Positions 42,285 to 50,578 of a DNA stretch of 64,000 bases are shown here, one piece after another. Source of the stretch: Planctomicrobium piriforme (lineage in GTDB: Bacteria; Planctomycetota; Planctomycetia; Planctomycetales; Planctomycetaceae). The first letter of the stretch is position 1. Each line of letters starts with the position of its first letter. The notes below the pieces were generated by a model that did not search any database, was not told the DNA's origin, and saw nothing but the letters and a program-made list of their open reading frames with translations. The stretch is taken from contig NZ_FOQD01000001.1 in assembly GCF_900113665.1 (NCBI RefSeq), positions 434,001 through 498,000 on the forward strand, in the 5' to 3' direction. Made by a program: the position numbers and the translations under genes.

Positions 42285-43358
42285 TTGAAAGCTGCCGACT
42301 TTCCGACTGCAACTGAAGAACCGCCGCACACACGGATTCACGAGTGTGACAGTGCGGAAATTGATCGTGCTGAGGTTGCGGAGGCCGTAGCCGACGTCTC
42401 GATCGTGGAACCGGCGCCTGAGGAACGGACGATCCGGCCACCTGACGCTCCGCTGATTCATACCGTGGGGACGTTGATCGGGATCCTGCTCCCTTTTTTC
42501 GGCGTGATCGCCGCCATGGTGGTCAGCTGGCAGAAGGGCTGGCTCGACTGGACGCAGCTTTCGATTCTCATCGTCGGGCAGCTACTGACCGCGCTGGGGC
42601 TCACACTCGGTTATCACCGCATGCTGACGCATCGGTCGTTCAGCACTTATCCCGCTGTTCGGGCATTCTGGATGATGATGGGCGCACTCGCTCTGCAGAA
42701 GTCCCCCATTGAATGGTGCGCCACGCATCGCAAGCACCACGCGTTAAGCGACAAACCTGGCGATCCCCATTCCCCGCACGATTTTGAACCGGGGTTCGTC
42801 AATTCACTGCGAGGCTTCTGGCACGCCCATGTCGGCTGGATTTTGACAGGGCACATCATCGCGACCGACCAGAAACGCTATGTCCCGGATCTGTTGCAAG
42901 ACCCGATGGCGATGTGGATTCACCGTTATTGGGAGGTCTTGTGGTTCCCACTGACCTTCCTGATTCCGACCGGCGTCGCCTGGGCGATCACCGGCACCGG
43001 GGAGGGGGCGCTGCTCGGATTTCTGTGGGGGGGCTGCGTGCGGGTGTTCCTCGTGCAGCACTTTACCTTTGCTGTGAACTCCATCTGCCACATGTTCGGC
43101 CCCAAGACTTACCATTCCTCAGACGATTCCCGCAACAACTTCATTTGCGGCATCCTGAGTGCCGGCGAAGGCTTCCACAACAACCACCACGCTTTTCCAA
43201 CTTCTGCCCGACACGGCCTGGAATGGTGGCAACCGGATCTGACGTGGTACACGATCCGCTTCATGGAACTGATCGGCCTGGCCTGGGACGTGAAGCTCCC
43301 ATCACAGGCGATGCGAGACAGCAAGCGGATCGTGCGCGAGCCGGCGGCTGGGAAATAA
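42285..43358 (+). CDS. Acyl-CoA/lipid fatty-acid desaturase (delta-9 type)
   Basis: Membrane di-iron enzyme introducing a cis double bond in acyl chains, 357 aa. The three histidine boxes are HRMLTHRSF, HRKHHALSD and HNNHHAFPTSARHG, in the order and spacing of stearoyl-CoA desaturases. Hydrophobic pairs surround them (TLIGILLPFFGVIAAMVVSW and on). The N-terminal 55 residues are a polar extension rich in Glu and Ala. The start is a TTG at 42285 with GAGGGCC upstream; no in-frame ATG precedes the first helix. Its likely role is membrane fluidity control. Confidence 0.9.
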   Translation: MKAADFPTATEEPPHTRIHECDSAEIDRAEVAEAVADVSIVEPAPEERTIRPPDAPLIHTVGTLIGILLPFFGVIAAMVVSWQKGWLDWTQLSILIVGQLLTALGLTLGYHRMLTHRSFSTYPAVRAFWMMMGALALQKSPIEWCATHRKHHALSDKPGDPHSPHDFEPGFVNSLRGFWHAHVGWILTGHIIATDQKRYVPDLLQDPMAMWIHRYWEVLWFPLTFLIPTGVAWAITGTGEGALLGFLWGGCVRVFLVQHFTFAVNSICHMFGPKTYHSSDDSRNNFICGILSAGEGFHNNHHAFPTSARHGLEWWQPDLTWYTIRFMELIGLAWDVKLPSQAMRDSKRIVREPAAGK

Positions 43359-43400
43359 AGGCAGCGCAGGCTAGGCACTGAATCTTGGATGGAGTCTTCC

Positions 43401-43931
43401 ATGCGCAGACAAACTCTTCTGCATGCCCTCTGCCTCTCTTGTCTCTTCTTAGAAGCAACAATCGGTCGGGCCGAAGAGATCGTCACCGTTAGGGCCGAAG
43501 ATATCGGTACGTCAGTTCAAATCATTGGCCGGCTTGGGAAACCGTTAGAGACCATGATGACGATTGAAGGGCGCTGGAGATATCCCACTGAAGTGACCAA
43601 AGACGGGTTGCCGTACTTCGAGGTGACGCACATCGACAACCAACGTCTGCAAAAGCCCTTGTCTTTTGTGCATGGTTCGGTTGTTCAGGTGGAATGGGAC
43701 ACAGCAAAAAAGCGTAAGCCGGCCGATATGGAGATCTGGAAGTTCCGCGCATTCGAGTCGGCAAGATTTCCTTACGGAACATCAACTCACTGGGCAGATT
43801 TCTATGGCGTGCCGGTGAGTTCCGCTAATGAAGGCGACAGCCCATTTGCCTCACAACTGGTCGTTGCAATGCGGACGCTGTCGAGTGAACTGCGGCAAAC
43901 CGACGCGATTCCGGCACATCCTAAAAAGTAA
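43401..43931 (+). CDS. Small secreted protein of unknown function
   Basis: A 176-aa product with a signal peptide (MRRQTLLHALCLSCLFLEATIGRA) and a beta-rich remainder including VQIIGRLGKPLETMMTIEGRW and PLSFVHGSVVQVEWD. The ATG at 43401 is preceded by GGATGGAG; an earlier in-frame ATG at 43389 is less suitable. No family was recognised. It follows the desaturase by 42 bases and may be co-transcribed with it. Confidence 0.65.
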   Translation: MRRQTLLHALCLSCLFLEATIGRAEEIVTVRAEDIGTSVQIIGRLGKPLETMMTIEGRWRYPTEVTKDGLPYFEVTHIDNQRLQKPLSFVHGSVVQVEWDTAKKRKPADMEIWKFRAFESARFPYGTSTHWADFYGVPVSSANEGDSPFASQLVVAMRTLSSELRQTDAIPAHPKK

Positions 43932-44034
43932 ATGCCAAATGCGTTGTCGCCCTCAGCCTGATTGTGCCGGCTCTCGCTAAATGCGGAAGGCACCCAATGC
44001 CCCTGTCTTGCCACGCCAAACTCAGAGTCTCGCA

Positions 44035-44244
44035 TCAGGTCTTCGTTGCCTGACTTTGGGCGCTCGATAAAAGGAATGTTGAGCCGAATGCCAGGCCGAT
44101 GAACACCAGGGGGATCAGCAGGGAGAAAATCTTTGGCTGTTCGCCCGTGCCTGTGGTCAGGATGCTCGCCAAGGGGTGCAGCGATGCGGCGACGATCCAG
44201 TACAGCACGTTGACGACGAGGGAATTTCTGTTCGCGGACGTCAT
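44035..44244 (-). CDS. Small two-helix membrane protein
   Basis: A 69-aa protein starting MTSANRNSLVVNVLYWIVAA, preceded by AAGGAACA. Two hydrophobic segments (about 8-27 and 38-58) are separated by a polar TTGTGEQPK loop. The frame is open to 44289, but the upstream residues are not membrane-like. Function unknown; it lies alone between the small secreted gene and the glycosyltransferase. The 44290-44547 stretch shows nothing recognisable. Confidence 0.5.
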   Translation of the reverse strand: MTSANRNSLVVNVLYWIVAASLHPLASILTTGTGEQPKIFSLLIPLVFIGLAFGSTFLLSSAQSQATKT

Positions 44245-44547
44245 TGCTTGTTCCTTATGTGGACGTGGCTGCACTTCCGAACGCGTCATGCTCGAATCGA
44301 GATGGGTTCAGACTACATCAAACCTCGCTCGGAGCAATCTCCAGTCGTCAAATGTCCCTTGTGGTGATCGCCGGTCTCTCTCTCCGCGGTGGGTCAGGGG
44401 GCGGTTTGGTGGAAAGGGAGGCGGTTTCAACCGCTGGAATTGTCACAGATTCTGTCGAATCTTATGCTCCTCACTAAGTAAGCGAATCGAGGGCACGCCG
44501 TTCGTAAAAGCCAGCATCTGGAACGAACGGCAGCGATTCTTCTCTAG

Positions 44548-46263
44548 TTGGCCGCTGAATTGAATGGATCCCCCGTCAGGCTCGCGCAGAAGCCAACCCG
44601 TCGCCCATTGAGCGGCTGGGTCGCCTTGCTGGCGCTTTGTTTGCCGTATGTGCTGCTGCTGATCCTCGTTCCTCCCGGCGGCGAGACTCCTGCTGCGGAC
44701 GATTTTGACTATTCAGCCACCGCGTTTCATCTGTTGAAGACGGGTCGTCTGGTGCTGTCGGACTGGCCGGCGATGACGCTGGTCGGGCATGTCTTGTGGG
44801 GAGCTTTATTTGGAACGATCGGCGGGGCGAACTACGCCTCGTTGCGGCTTTCCATGTTGGCCCTGTCGGTCATGACGACGCTGTCGCTGTATTTCTGGTG
44901 TCGTCGTCAGGGACACGGACAATTCTTCTCGGTCTGCGCGGGGTTGATGTTCGCGGTGAATCCATTCACCGTTTTGTATGAATACACGTTCATGACCGAT
45001 TTGACCGGCGCGGCGGCTGCAACTGCATTGCTGGTGTTTTGTCCAAAGTTTTCAGAGACGCGGTTGTCGCGCTGGTTCGCATATGGGGTATCGGGAGGGT
45101 TTGCCTATCTCGTAAGAGAGACGGCAGCGATTCCTTTTCTGGTGGTCGTCGGAATCGCGTTCTGCGGCTTGTTTGCAGGCACAGTGGAGCGGGAAAAGTT
45201 CTTTGTGATGCTGTTTCCGGCGGCCGTGCTGTTTGTGGCCTATCAAGTGTGGCTTCACGACTGGAGCGGAGTTCCCTATCACCGTCAGACCTCAATGTTG
45301 GCGACCGGTTCGCTGGGAGAACGCTTTCGCAGACTTCTGTTGATTCTCACTGGTCTCGGCTTTCAACTCCTGCCTGTCGTTGTATTACTGCGATGGGAAA
45401 TTGTGCGTCAGAAATGGCGCCGAAGCGTGCTGTTGCTCATCGTTCTCGCGAGTTCTGCGTACATCGGCTACGGAACGATTCCAATGGAAGTCCTGCTCAT
45501 TGGCAAGGCAGGCAGCATCCCGTTCGTGAGAGTTGCGGCAGGCTGGGTTTCCATCGCGGCTGCGGCACAACTGCTCATCCTCTGGACGCGGCTTTTCAAA
45601 CAAGTCCTGCCTGGTTTTCTTCAGGACGCCTGGAAGCTCGCGCCGATTTTATCGTTGGCAGCGAACATTCTTTTGATGTTGGTGACCAGGCTCTATTTTG
45701 ATCGCTACCTGCTCTCTCTATTACCGCTGGCGATCCTGGTCACCGCTCAGGCGATGCCGCCGAACTCCGTTTCCCAGCGGACACGTGCAATCGCCGCGCT
45801 GCTGTTGTTGCTCACGGCCGTTTCGTCGTTCATGCATCTGCAGCATCATCAGCAGCGTCAGCAGAAATTCTGGTCGGTTGCGGAGCAACTGCATGCCGCC
45901 GGAATCGAGCCGCGGGTCGTGGATGGCGGCCTGACGTATGCCGGATGGTATCGGTATACGCCGGCCTATCGGGGGGAAACGCATCAGGGACCGTATTTAA
46001 GTCGGCTTTCGCGAGAAGAATTCGAAATGGCCCTGTTGGGGCTGAGTCCGTATTCGGACTACGCTCATCGCGCGATTCTGCTGGATGATCAGAACCGCCC
46101 CGGCTATCGCGTACTCGTCGAATTCCCATATGACAGTTGGTCAGGCGGCGGCAAGATCGTTGTTGCGCAACGAGACGATCTCGACGAAACGAAGTTGCCG
46201 CCGCAGTTCCTGGAATGGGTGCGGAGCATGAACGCCGTGCCACACCAGCGGGTTGATTTTTAG
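44548..46263 (+). CDS. GT39-like membrane glycosyltransferase
   Basis: A 571-aa membrane protein with about eleven helices in residues 20-430 and a soluble C-terminal region. Early residues PAADDFDYSATAFHLLKTGRLVLSDWP fit the first periplasmic loop of ArnT/PMT-family enzymes (acidic pair followed by a DW), which use polyprenyl-phosphate sugars to glycosylate lipids or proteins. The start is a TTG at 44548 (or TTG 44560); no in-frame ATG is available before the first helix. Donor and acceptor are unknown. Confidence 0.75.
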   Translation: MAAELNGSPVRLAQKPTRRPLSGWVALLALCLPYVLLLILVPPGGETPAADDFDYSATAFHLLKTGRLVLSDWPAMTLVGHVLWGALFGTIGGANYASLRLSMLALSVMTTLSLYFWCRRQGHGQFFSVCAGLMFAVNPFTVLYEYTFMTDLTGAAAATALLVFCPKFSETRLSRWFAYGVSGGFAYLVRETAAIPFLVVVGIAFCGLFAGTVEREKFFVMLFPAAVLFVAYQVWLHDWSGVPYHRQTSMLATGSLGERFRRLLLILTGLGFQLLPVVVLLRWEIVRQKWRRSVLLLIVLASSAYIGYGTIPMEVLLIGKAGSIPFVRVAAGWVSIAAAAQLLILWTRLFKQVLPGFLQDAWKLAPILSLAANILLMLVTRLYFDRYLLSLLPLAILVTAQAMPPNSVSQRTRAIAALLLLLTAVSSFMHLQHHQQRQQKFWSVAEQLHAAGIEPRVVDGGLTYAGWYRYTPAYRGETHQGPYLSRLSREEFEMALLGLSPYSDYAHRAILLDDQNRPGYRVLVEFPYDSWSGGGKIVVAQRDDLDETKLPPQFLEWVRSMNAVPHQRVDF

Positions 46264-46302
46264 AGACCTTAGACCAATCGGAAGCAGTCGAGGGCAATAA
46301 GC

Positions 46303-46965
46303 ATGGCGGGGCCTCTTCATCCGAGTGAGATTCCGATTCCATCGTCTGCAGGAATCGCAATTCGCCAATCACTCCCGAGGGTGAAGCGGCGACCTCCAAG
46401 GCCGATTGCCGGCCGAGTATTCTCGATCTGTTGGCTATTACTTGCCCTGGTCGTTTTCAGTGGAGGGGGCGGTCTGGGGCTCGGACTGTTGGTGGTCGGC
46501 GTCGGCGTGATCTGGATGGGGATGTGGATTCTCCGCTTTTGTATCTGGCTCGTACTCGAGTTGACGAACACAAATCCCGAATCCTTCGGATCTCCTGCTA
46601 AAGCGATTGCCTACTGGATTTTTGAACCTGGAGTCTTCTTGGTGGCCGTGGGAGTGGTGGCCCTCGATGTTCCGCAGCGTATCAGATTGTCTCTCAGCTC
46701 ATCGGCGTTGGAAAAATATGTCGCTGACGTCCAAGCAGGGACGGTCGCTGAGCAACGCTATGGTGAGCCTCCTCGTCGGATAGGGCTTTATACCGTCTCC
46801 GAGACGGAGTTGCTTAAAGACGGGGTCGTTCGGCTCATTACTTCATCAGATGGTTTAGATGATGTCGGTTTGGTCTTTGCCAAGAACTCTGAGCCGCCCG
46901 TGATCGGGGAAGATTCCTATTCGCACATGACTGGTCCATGGTGGCATTGGCATCGGAGCTGGTGA
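46303..46965 (+). CDS. Hypothetical membrane protein with Gly-rich helices
   Basis: A 220-aa protein. A polar, Pro/Arg-rich N-terminus (1-38) is followed by two helices separated by a Gly-rich turn (FSICWLLLALVVF, GGGGLGLGLLVVGVGVIWMG), another hydrophobic segment (IAYWIFEPGVFLVAVGVVAL), then a soluble domain that includes LSSSALEKYVADVQAG and TVSETELLKDGVVRLIT. No family was recognised. It begins 39 bases after the glycosyltransferase and could be in its operon. The C-terminus is unusually rich in Trp and His (GPWWHWHRSW). Confidence 0.6.
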   Translation: MAGPLHPSEIPIPSSAGIAIRQSLPRVKRRPPRPIAGRVFSICWLLLALVVFSGGGGLGLGLLVVGVGVIWMGMWILRFCIWLVLELTNTNPESFGSPAKAIAYWIFEPGVFLVAVGVVALDVPQRIRLSLSSSALEKYVADVQAGTVAEQRYGEPPRRIGLYTVSETELLKDGVVRLITSSDGLDDVGLVFAKNSEPPVIGEDSYSHMTGPWWHWHRSW

Positions 46966-47084
46966 GCCGAATCTATATTGAATGCAAGGCCCGGCCCTGT
47001 GGTGGCGACACACAAGACAGCGGTTCCCCCCATTATGCCAGCGTCTACCGGTCGCTACCACCCTCAGTATTTGGAGATAATCCC

Positions 47085-48791
47085 CTACGACACTGAGAAC
47101 ATGAGAGTGCCGTAAACTCCCAACGAAGAGCAGGCGGCGGCAGCGATCGTGGCGGCAGCTAAGGCGACGAAGCTACGTTGTAAGACTGCGCCTGTCATGA
47201 TGACGAGAGTAATGCATGCGACGATGCTCATTACCGACTTGAGTTTGGAACCGTCTGAAAGCATCAGCAAAGGCCAACTTGGGAAGGCGACGACATCGAA
47301 CAGACTCAATGTGCCAGATCCAAATGGATAGTATGGAAGGAAAGCAACGGCAAAGATCACCGGCGCGTAGAGCCCTGCTGCAATGATGCAACTAGCCATC
47401 ATCGCTCGCGAGCTTTCCGGCTTTACGTCATCGTCTCCTCCACTTTTCGGCGGCGTTAGCCCGTAACTCTTGGCGAGGAGTTCCATTGGGTGGACCACGG
47501 GGATATCAGCGTGGCCGCTGGCGCGGAGCATGGCTTGAATCTGCAGGGTGCAGCCGGCGTTGGCGCTGACCACGCACTTGGCTCCGGTGTTGAGGATGTG
47601 GCCCACTTTGCGGCGGCCCAGGCGGTCGGCCATTTCTGGTTCGGTCAGATTGTATGAGCCGGCCGCGCCGCAGCAGATTTCTGATTCCGCGAGCGGCAGC
47701 ACTTTCAGACCCGGAATCATGTCGAGCAGTTGCCGCGGCTGTGAACGGATCTGCTGGGCATGGCACAAGTGGCAGGCATCGTGATAGGTGACTACCTCTG
47801 GCACTTGCTGTTGCGGAACGACGGGGCCGAGTTCGGCCAGGTATTCGTTCACGTCTTTGAACTTGCCGGCCAGATGTGACAATCGGCGAATCAGGTCGGG
47901 TCGGTCGCCGCAGACTTCTTCCGCCATGTGGCCGTAGTCTTTCAGCATCGACCCGCAACCTGCCACGTTCACGATGACGGCGTCGAGGTCTTCGATGTTG
48001 AAGGCCCGTTCGTTGGTGAGGGCCAGTTCCAGCGCCGGCTGCCCTGCCCCGGAGTGATAATGAATCGCCCCGCAACACGCTTGCGAACGCGGAATCAACA
48101 CATCGCAGCCGTTCTGCTGCAACACCTGAGCGGTGGCCCAGTTCACCTGGGGAAACATGGCATCCGCCACGCAGCCGGTAAACAGCGCCACGCGGCCTCG
48201 CTTCGGCCCGATGGCTGGCAGGAACTTGGGAAGTTCGGCCGGTCGGGCCTGCAATCTGGGAAGCAGACGCTGCATCCGTTGCAGCCGCTGGGGGAGCAAG
48301 CGGTTGAGGCCTGCCTTTTCGACAAGCAGGTCGAGGCCCAATTTCTGCATGATCCGTGCAGGCCACAATGCCCAGCGCAATCGTTGGGCATAGGGGAACA
48401 GGCCATACAGGATCAGGCTGCGAAACCAGTCGCGTTTGACCGGTTCCCCCGGTTTCGGGCTGTGCATGGCAACTCGAAATGGCTCGATCAGCCGGCCATA
48501 CTGCACGCCGGAGGGGCACGCCGTTTCGCAACTGCGGCAGTCGAGACACAAATCGAGATGTCGTGTCACCGCCGGAGTCAGTTCGAGCCGACCATCGGTC
48601 ACGGCCCGCATGAGATAGATGCGACCACGGGGGCTGTTGTTCTCATCACCCGTTTCAAGATAGGTCGGACAGGCGGACGTACAGAGCCCGCAGTGGACGC
48701 AGTCGAGAAAGCGTTCGTAAGGAATCGCCGCACCGCTGCCAGCCTGCGCAGGCAACCCGGTCGTCAGAGGAACATCAGCGGAAGCGGTCAT
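47085..48791 (-). CDS. glcF: Glycolate oxidase iron-sulfur subunit with extra membrane tail
   Basis: Electron-transfer subunit of glycolate (or related 2-hydroxyacid) oxidase. The 568-aa product has two 4Fe-4S motifs (C31-C41, CVHCGLCTSACP; then CLDCRSCETACPSG near 82-95) and two CCG domains (ACCGAIHYHSG and ICCGAAGSYNL), ending as usual at about residue 435 with MELLAKSYGL. A further 130 residues follow: a polar linker (PPKSGGDDDVKPES) and four hydrophobic helices (starting ASCIIAAGLYAPVIFAVAFL). GlcF proteins normally stop near 410-440 aa. GlcD/GlcE flavoprotein genes are not in the window. The start is ATG 48791. Confidence 0.88.
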   Translation of the reverse strand: MTASADVPLTTGLPAQAGSGAAIPYERFLDCVHCGLCTSACPTYLETGDENNSPRGRIYLMRAVTDGRLELTPAVTRHLDLCLDCRSCETACPSGVQYGRLIEPFRVAMHSPKPGEPVKRDWFRSLILYGLFPYAQRLRWALWPARIMQKLGLDLLVEKAGLNRLLPQRLQRMQRLLPRLQARPAELPKFLPAIGPKRGRVALFTGCVADAMFPQVNWATAQVLQQNGCDVLIPRSQACCGAIHYHSGAGQPALELALTNERAFNIEDLDAVIVNVAGCGSMLKDYGHMAEEVCGDRPDLIRRLSHLAGKFKDVNEYLAELGPVVPQQQVPEVVTYHDACHLCHAQQIRSQPRQLLDMIPGLKVLPLAESEICCGAAGSYNLTEPEMADRLGRRKVGHILNTGAKCVVSANAGCTLQIQAMLRASGHADIPVVHPMELLAKSYGLTPPKSGGDDDVKPESSRAMMASCIIAAGLYAPVIFAVAFLPYYPFGSGTLSLFDVVAFPSWPLLMLSDGSKLKSVMSIVACITLVIMTGAVLQRSFVALAAATIAAAACSSLGVYGTLMFSVS

Positions 48792-48868
48792 GGCGGTGGA
48801 GTCGGCTTCATTTCAAGAATAAGAACGACGAATCATTCGAACGAGTAAACGGTATCAAAAGCCATCGC

Positions 48869-48898
48869 CTACCTCCTACCTCCTAGCTCCTAACCCCT
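48869..48898. repeat. Single-arm word repeat (CTACCTCCTACCTCCTAG)
   Basis: Between the glcF start and the cupin stop, the pentamer-like word CTCCTA is repeated four times (48869-48895). It is of the same low-complexity style as the intergenic palindromes but lacks a mirrored arm. It ends exactly at the cupin gene's last codons. Confidence 0.5.
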
Positions 48899-49261
48899 TC
48901 ACGCATCCCTCCGCACCGTCTCCATCGAAAACGCGGGCAGGCAGATCGCGATGTATTCTGCACCGGCATCGCCTGGCGTACTGTAACGGACCCATTCGCC
49001 AGGTTCGGTGATGACCGCCTGACCTGCGGGGACATCGAGAACGCCGGTTTCGGATTCCACTCGCAGGCTTCCCTTCAGGACGACGGTGATTTCGCGGAAC
49101 TCGGGCCGCTGGCCGGGTTCGACCCAGCCGTGCGGGGAAACCATTCTCGCGACGCTGACTCCGGCATCGCCCGAGTTCACCCGGCCGACAAATTCTTCGA
49201 TCCGCTTAGGTTTGTTGCCTGCGGCGGTGATGAGGGTCGGTTGAGCGATCAGGCGAGGCAT
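48899..49261 (-). CDS. Cupin-domain protein
   Basis: A small 120-aa single-domain cupin. The two conserved motifs are degenerate: VEPGQRPEFREITVVLKGSL for motif 1 (Glu in place of some His) and VPAGQAVITEPGEWVRY for motif 2. It has no signal peptide. The start is ten bases after the bestrophin-like gene's stop, so the two are probably co-transcribed. Ligand or reaction is unknown. Confidence 0.8.
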   Translation of the reverse strand: MPRLIAQPTLITAAGNKPKRIEEFVGRVNSGDAGVSVARMVSPHGWVEPGQRPEFREITVVLKGSLRVESETGVLDVPAGQAVITEPGEWVRYSTPGDAGAEYIAICLPAFSMETVRRDA

Positions 49262-49271
49262 CGGGTTCCAA

Positions 49272-50099
49272 TCAATTCGTGGCCGGAGAAGCCAACATCG
49301 TTTTCAGGACGTCGCGACGTTCATACACCTGATGCACGCTACGGGCGATCGTATCGCACAGGCCGTCGAGATCGAGGTCGTCTTCATCATAACCGAAAGG
49401 CTCTTCGACATGCTCGGCCACGGTCTCGAGGCCAAGCATGAAGTAGGCCATGATCGTCGACATGGGGATCGTCCACCAGTGAAACTCGTTCGCCACCCCC
49501 CAGGGAAACGTCAGCAGCGACAGCACCACGCACTGACGGGCGAAAATTCGATAGGAACGGACGATGCGGGTATTGCGAATTTTTTCGCAGCCGCCGCAGA
49601 TATCGAGCAGCCGGAGGGCATCGGCGTCGATGACCCGGAGTTCGTCGCCGTCGATCTGTCCGGCCGCTTTCCACTTGGCGAGCAGAATGTAGAGCTGCTC
49701 GACGACTTCGCTGGGAATGTGGGGCAGCTCGGATGAATCGGCGGCGAGCATTTCGTAACGGGTATTGCGGGCGGTGTTGCGAAGGTGATCTCGCAGTAAT
49801 CGCGGGAAACTGACAATCAACCCTCGCGACCGCATGAGATCGAGCTGGTCGATCTGCGCCAGCGCACTGATTTTGACGGCCAGATTTCGCGAAGCATTGA
49901 CCAGCGCTCCCCACAATGATCGGGCTTCCCACCACCGGGCGTACGCGGCGTTGGTCCGGAACACCAGTAGCAGGCCGAGGACGAACGTGAACGCGGCGTG
50001 AATATCCGCCGGCTGATCGCCGTAAGCGGCGTATTGTGTGGCTTCTTTGATGGCCGGGATGGCGGCGTATGCCCCGACCAGCATCGAATAAATCGCCAC
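49272..50099 (-). CDS. Bestrophin-like anion channel protein
   Basis: Bacterial homologue of bestrophin/UPF0187 channels; 275 aa from GTG 50099. Helices occur at the N-terminus (IYSMLVGAYAAIPAI), at AFTFVLGLLLVFRTNAAYARWWEAR (the family's most conserved segment), and at VVLSLLTFPWGVANEFHWW and STIMAYFMLGLETVAEHVEEPFG. The open frame continues 30 codons upstream to a CTG at 50187-50189 that stands six bases after CGGAGG; no ATG exists there. That longer form (305 aa, with LIEEGFVAPIARSRTLKR before helix 1) is probably the real protein. Confidence 0.82.
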   Translation of the reverse strand: MAIYSMLVGAYAAIPAIKEATQYAAYGDQPADIHAAFTFVLGLLLVFRTNAAYARWWEARSLWGALVNASRNLAVKISALAQIDQLDLMRSRGLIVSFPRLLRDHLRNTARNTRYEMLAADSSELPHIPSEVVEQLYILLAKWKAAGQIDGDELRVIDADALRLLDICGGCEKIRNTRIVRSYRIFARQCVVLSLLTFPWGVANEFHWWTIPMSTIMAYFMLGLETVAEHVEEPFGYDEDDLDLDGLCDTIARSVHQVYERRDVLKTMLASPATN

Positions 50100-50186
50100 C
50101 CGTTTCAGAGTGCGGCTCCGGGCGATGGGCGCGACGAAGCCTTCTTCAATGAGCGGGGCAGTTGCGGATGTGGGCGTGAGCGTCGA

Positions 50187-50201
50187 CAGGTGCGGCCTCC
50201 G
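50187..50201 (-). promoter_or_regulatory. Strong ribosome-binding site before a possible CTG start
   Basis: On the minus strand, CGGAGG (50196-50201) lies six bases before CTG (50187-50189), which is in frame with the bestrophin-like gene, with no stop between. The spacing is ideal for initiation, while the first conventional start (GTG 50099) has none. The rest of the 389-base divergent gap up to 50578 shows no gene. Confidence 0.45.
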
Positions 50202-50578
50202 TGATGAAAAATCGTTGCGTGTCTCAACGAGTGAAATTCGCGGCGGTTCAAAAAGCAGGGCCGGAATTTCTTCAGTGGAATCTCTGAAAATGAATTGAGG
50301 AACTGCGGGATTTTAGCGCGGCGGCAGCATAGTCCAAATGCCTTTCCGACTCCACGTTTTCCTTTCAACCCCCAATACAGTCTCAAGAGGGCAGCGAACT
50401 GCGGCAGATTTTGACCGCCAGGCACGAATACCACAGTCAGGGTCATGCGGTGGGGGAAGCAGGGACGATCAGAGCCGTTGCTCGCCCGAAACCGGCACAT
50501 TCGCCTTGCCGGATGCAATTCGCCTGTAGAATCAGGCGACAAATTGCACGCCGAACGCCCAAATGACAGAGGGAGATC

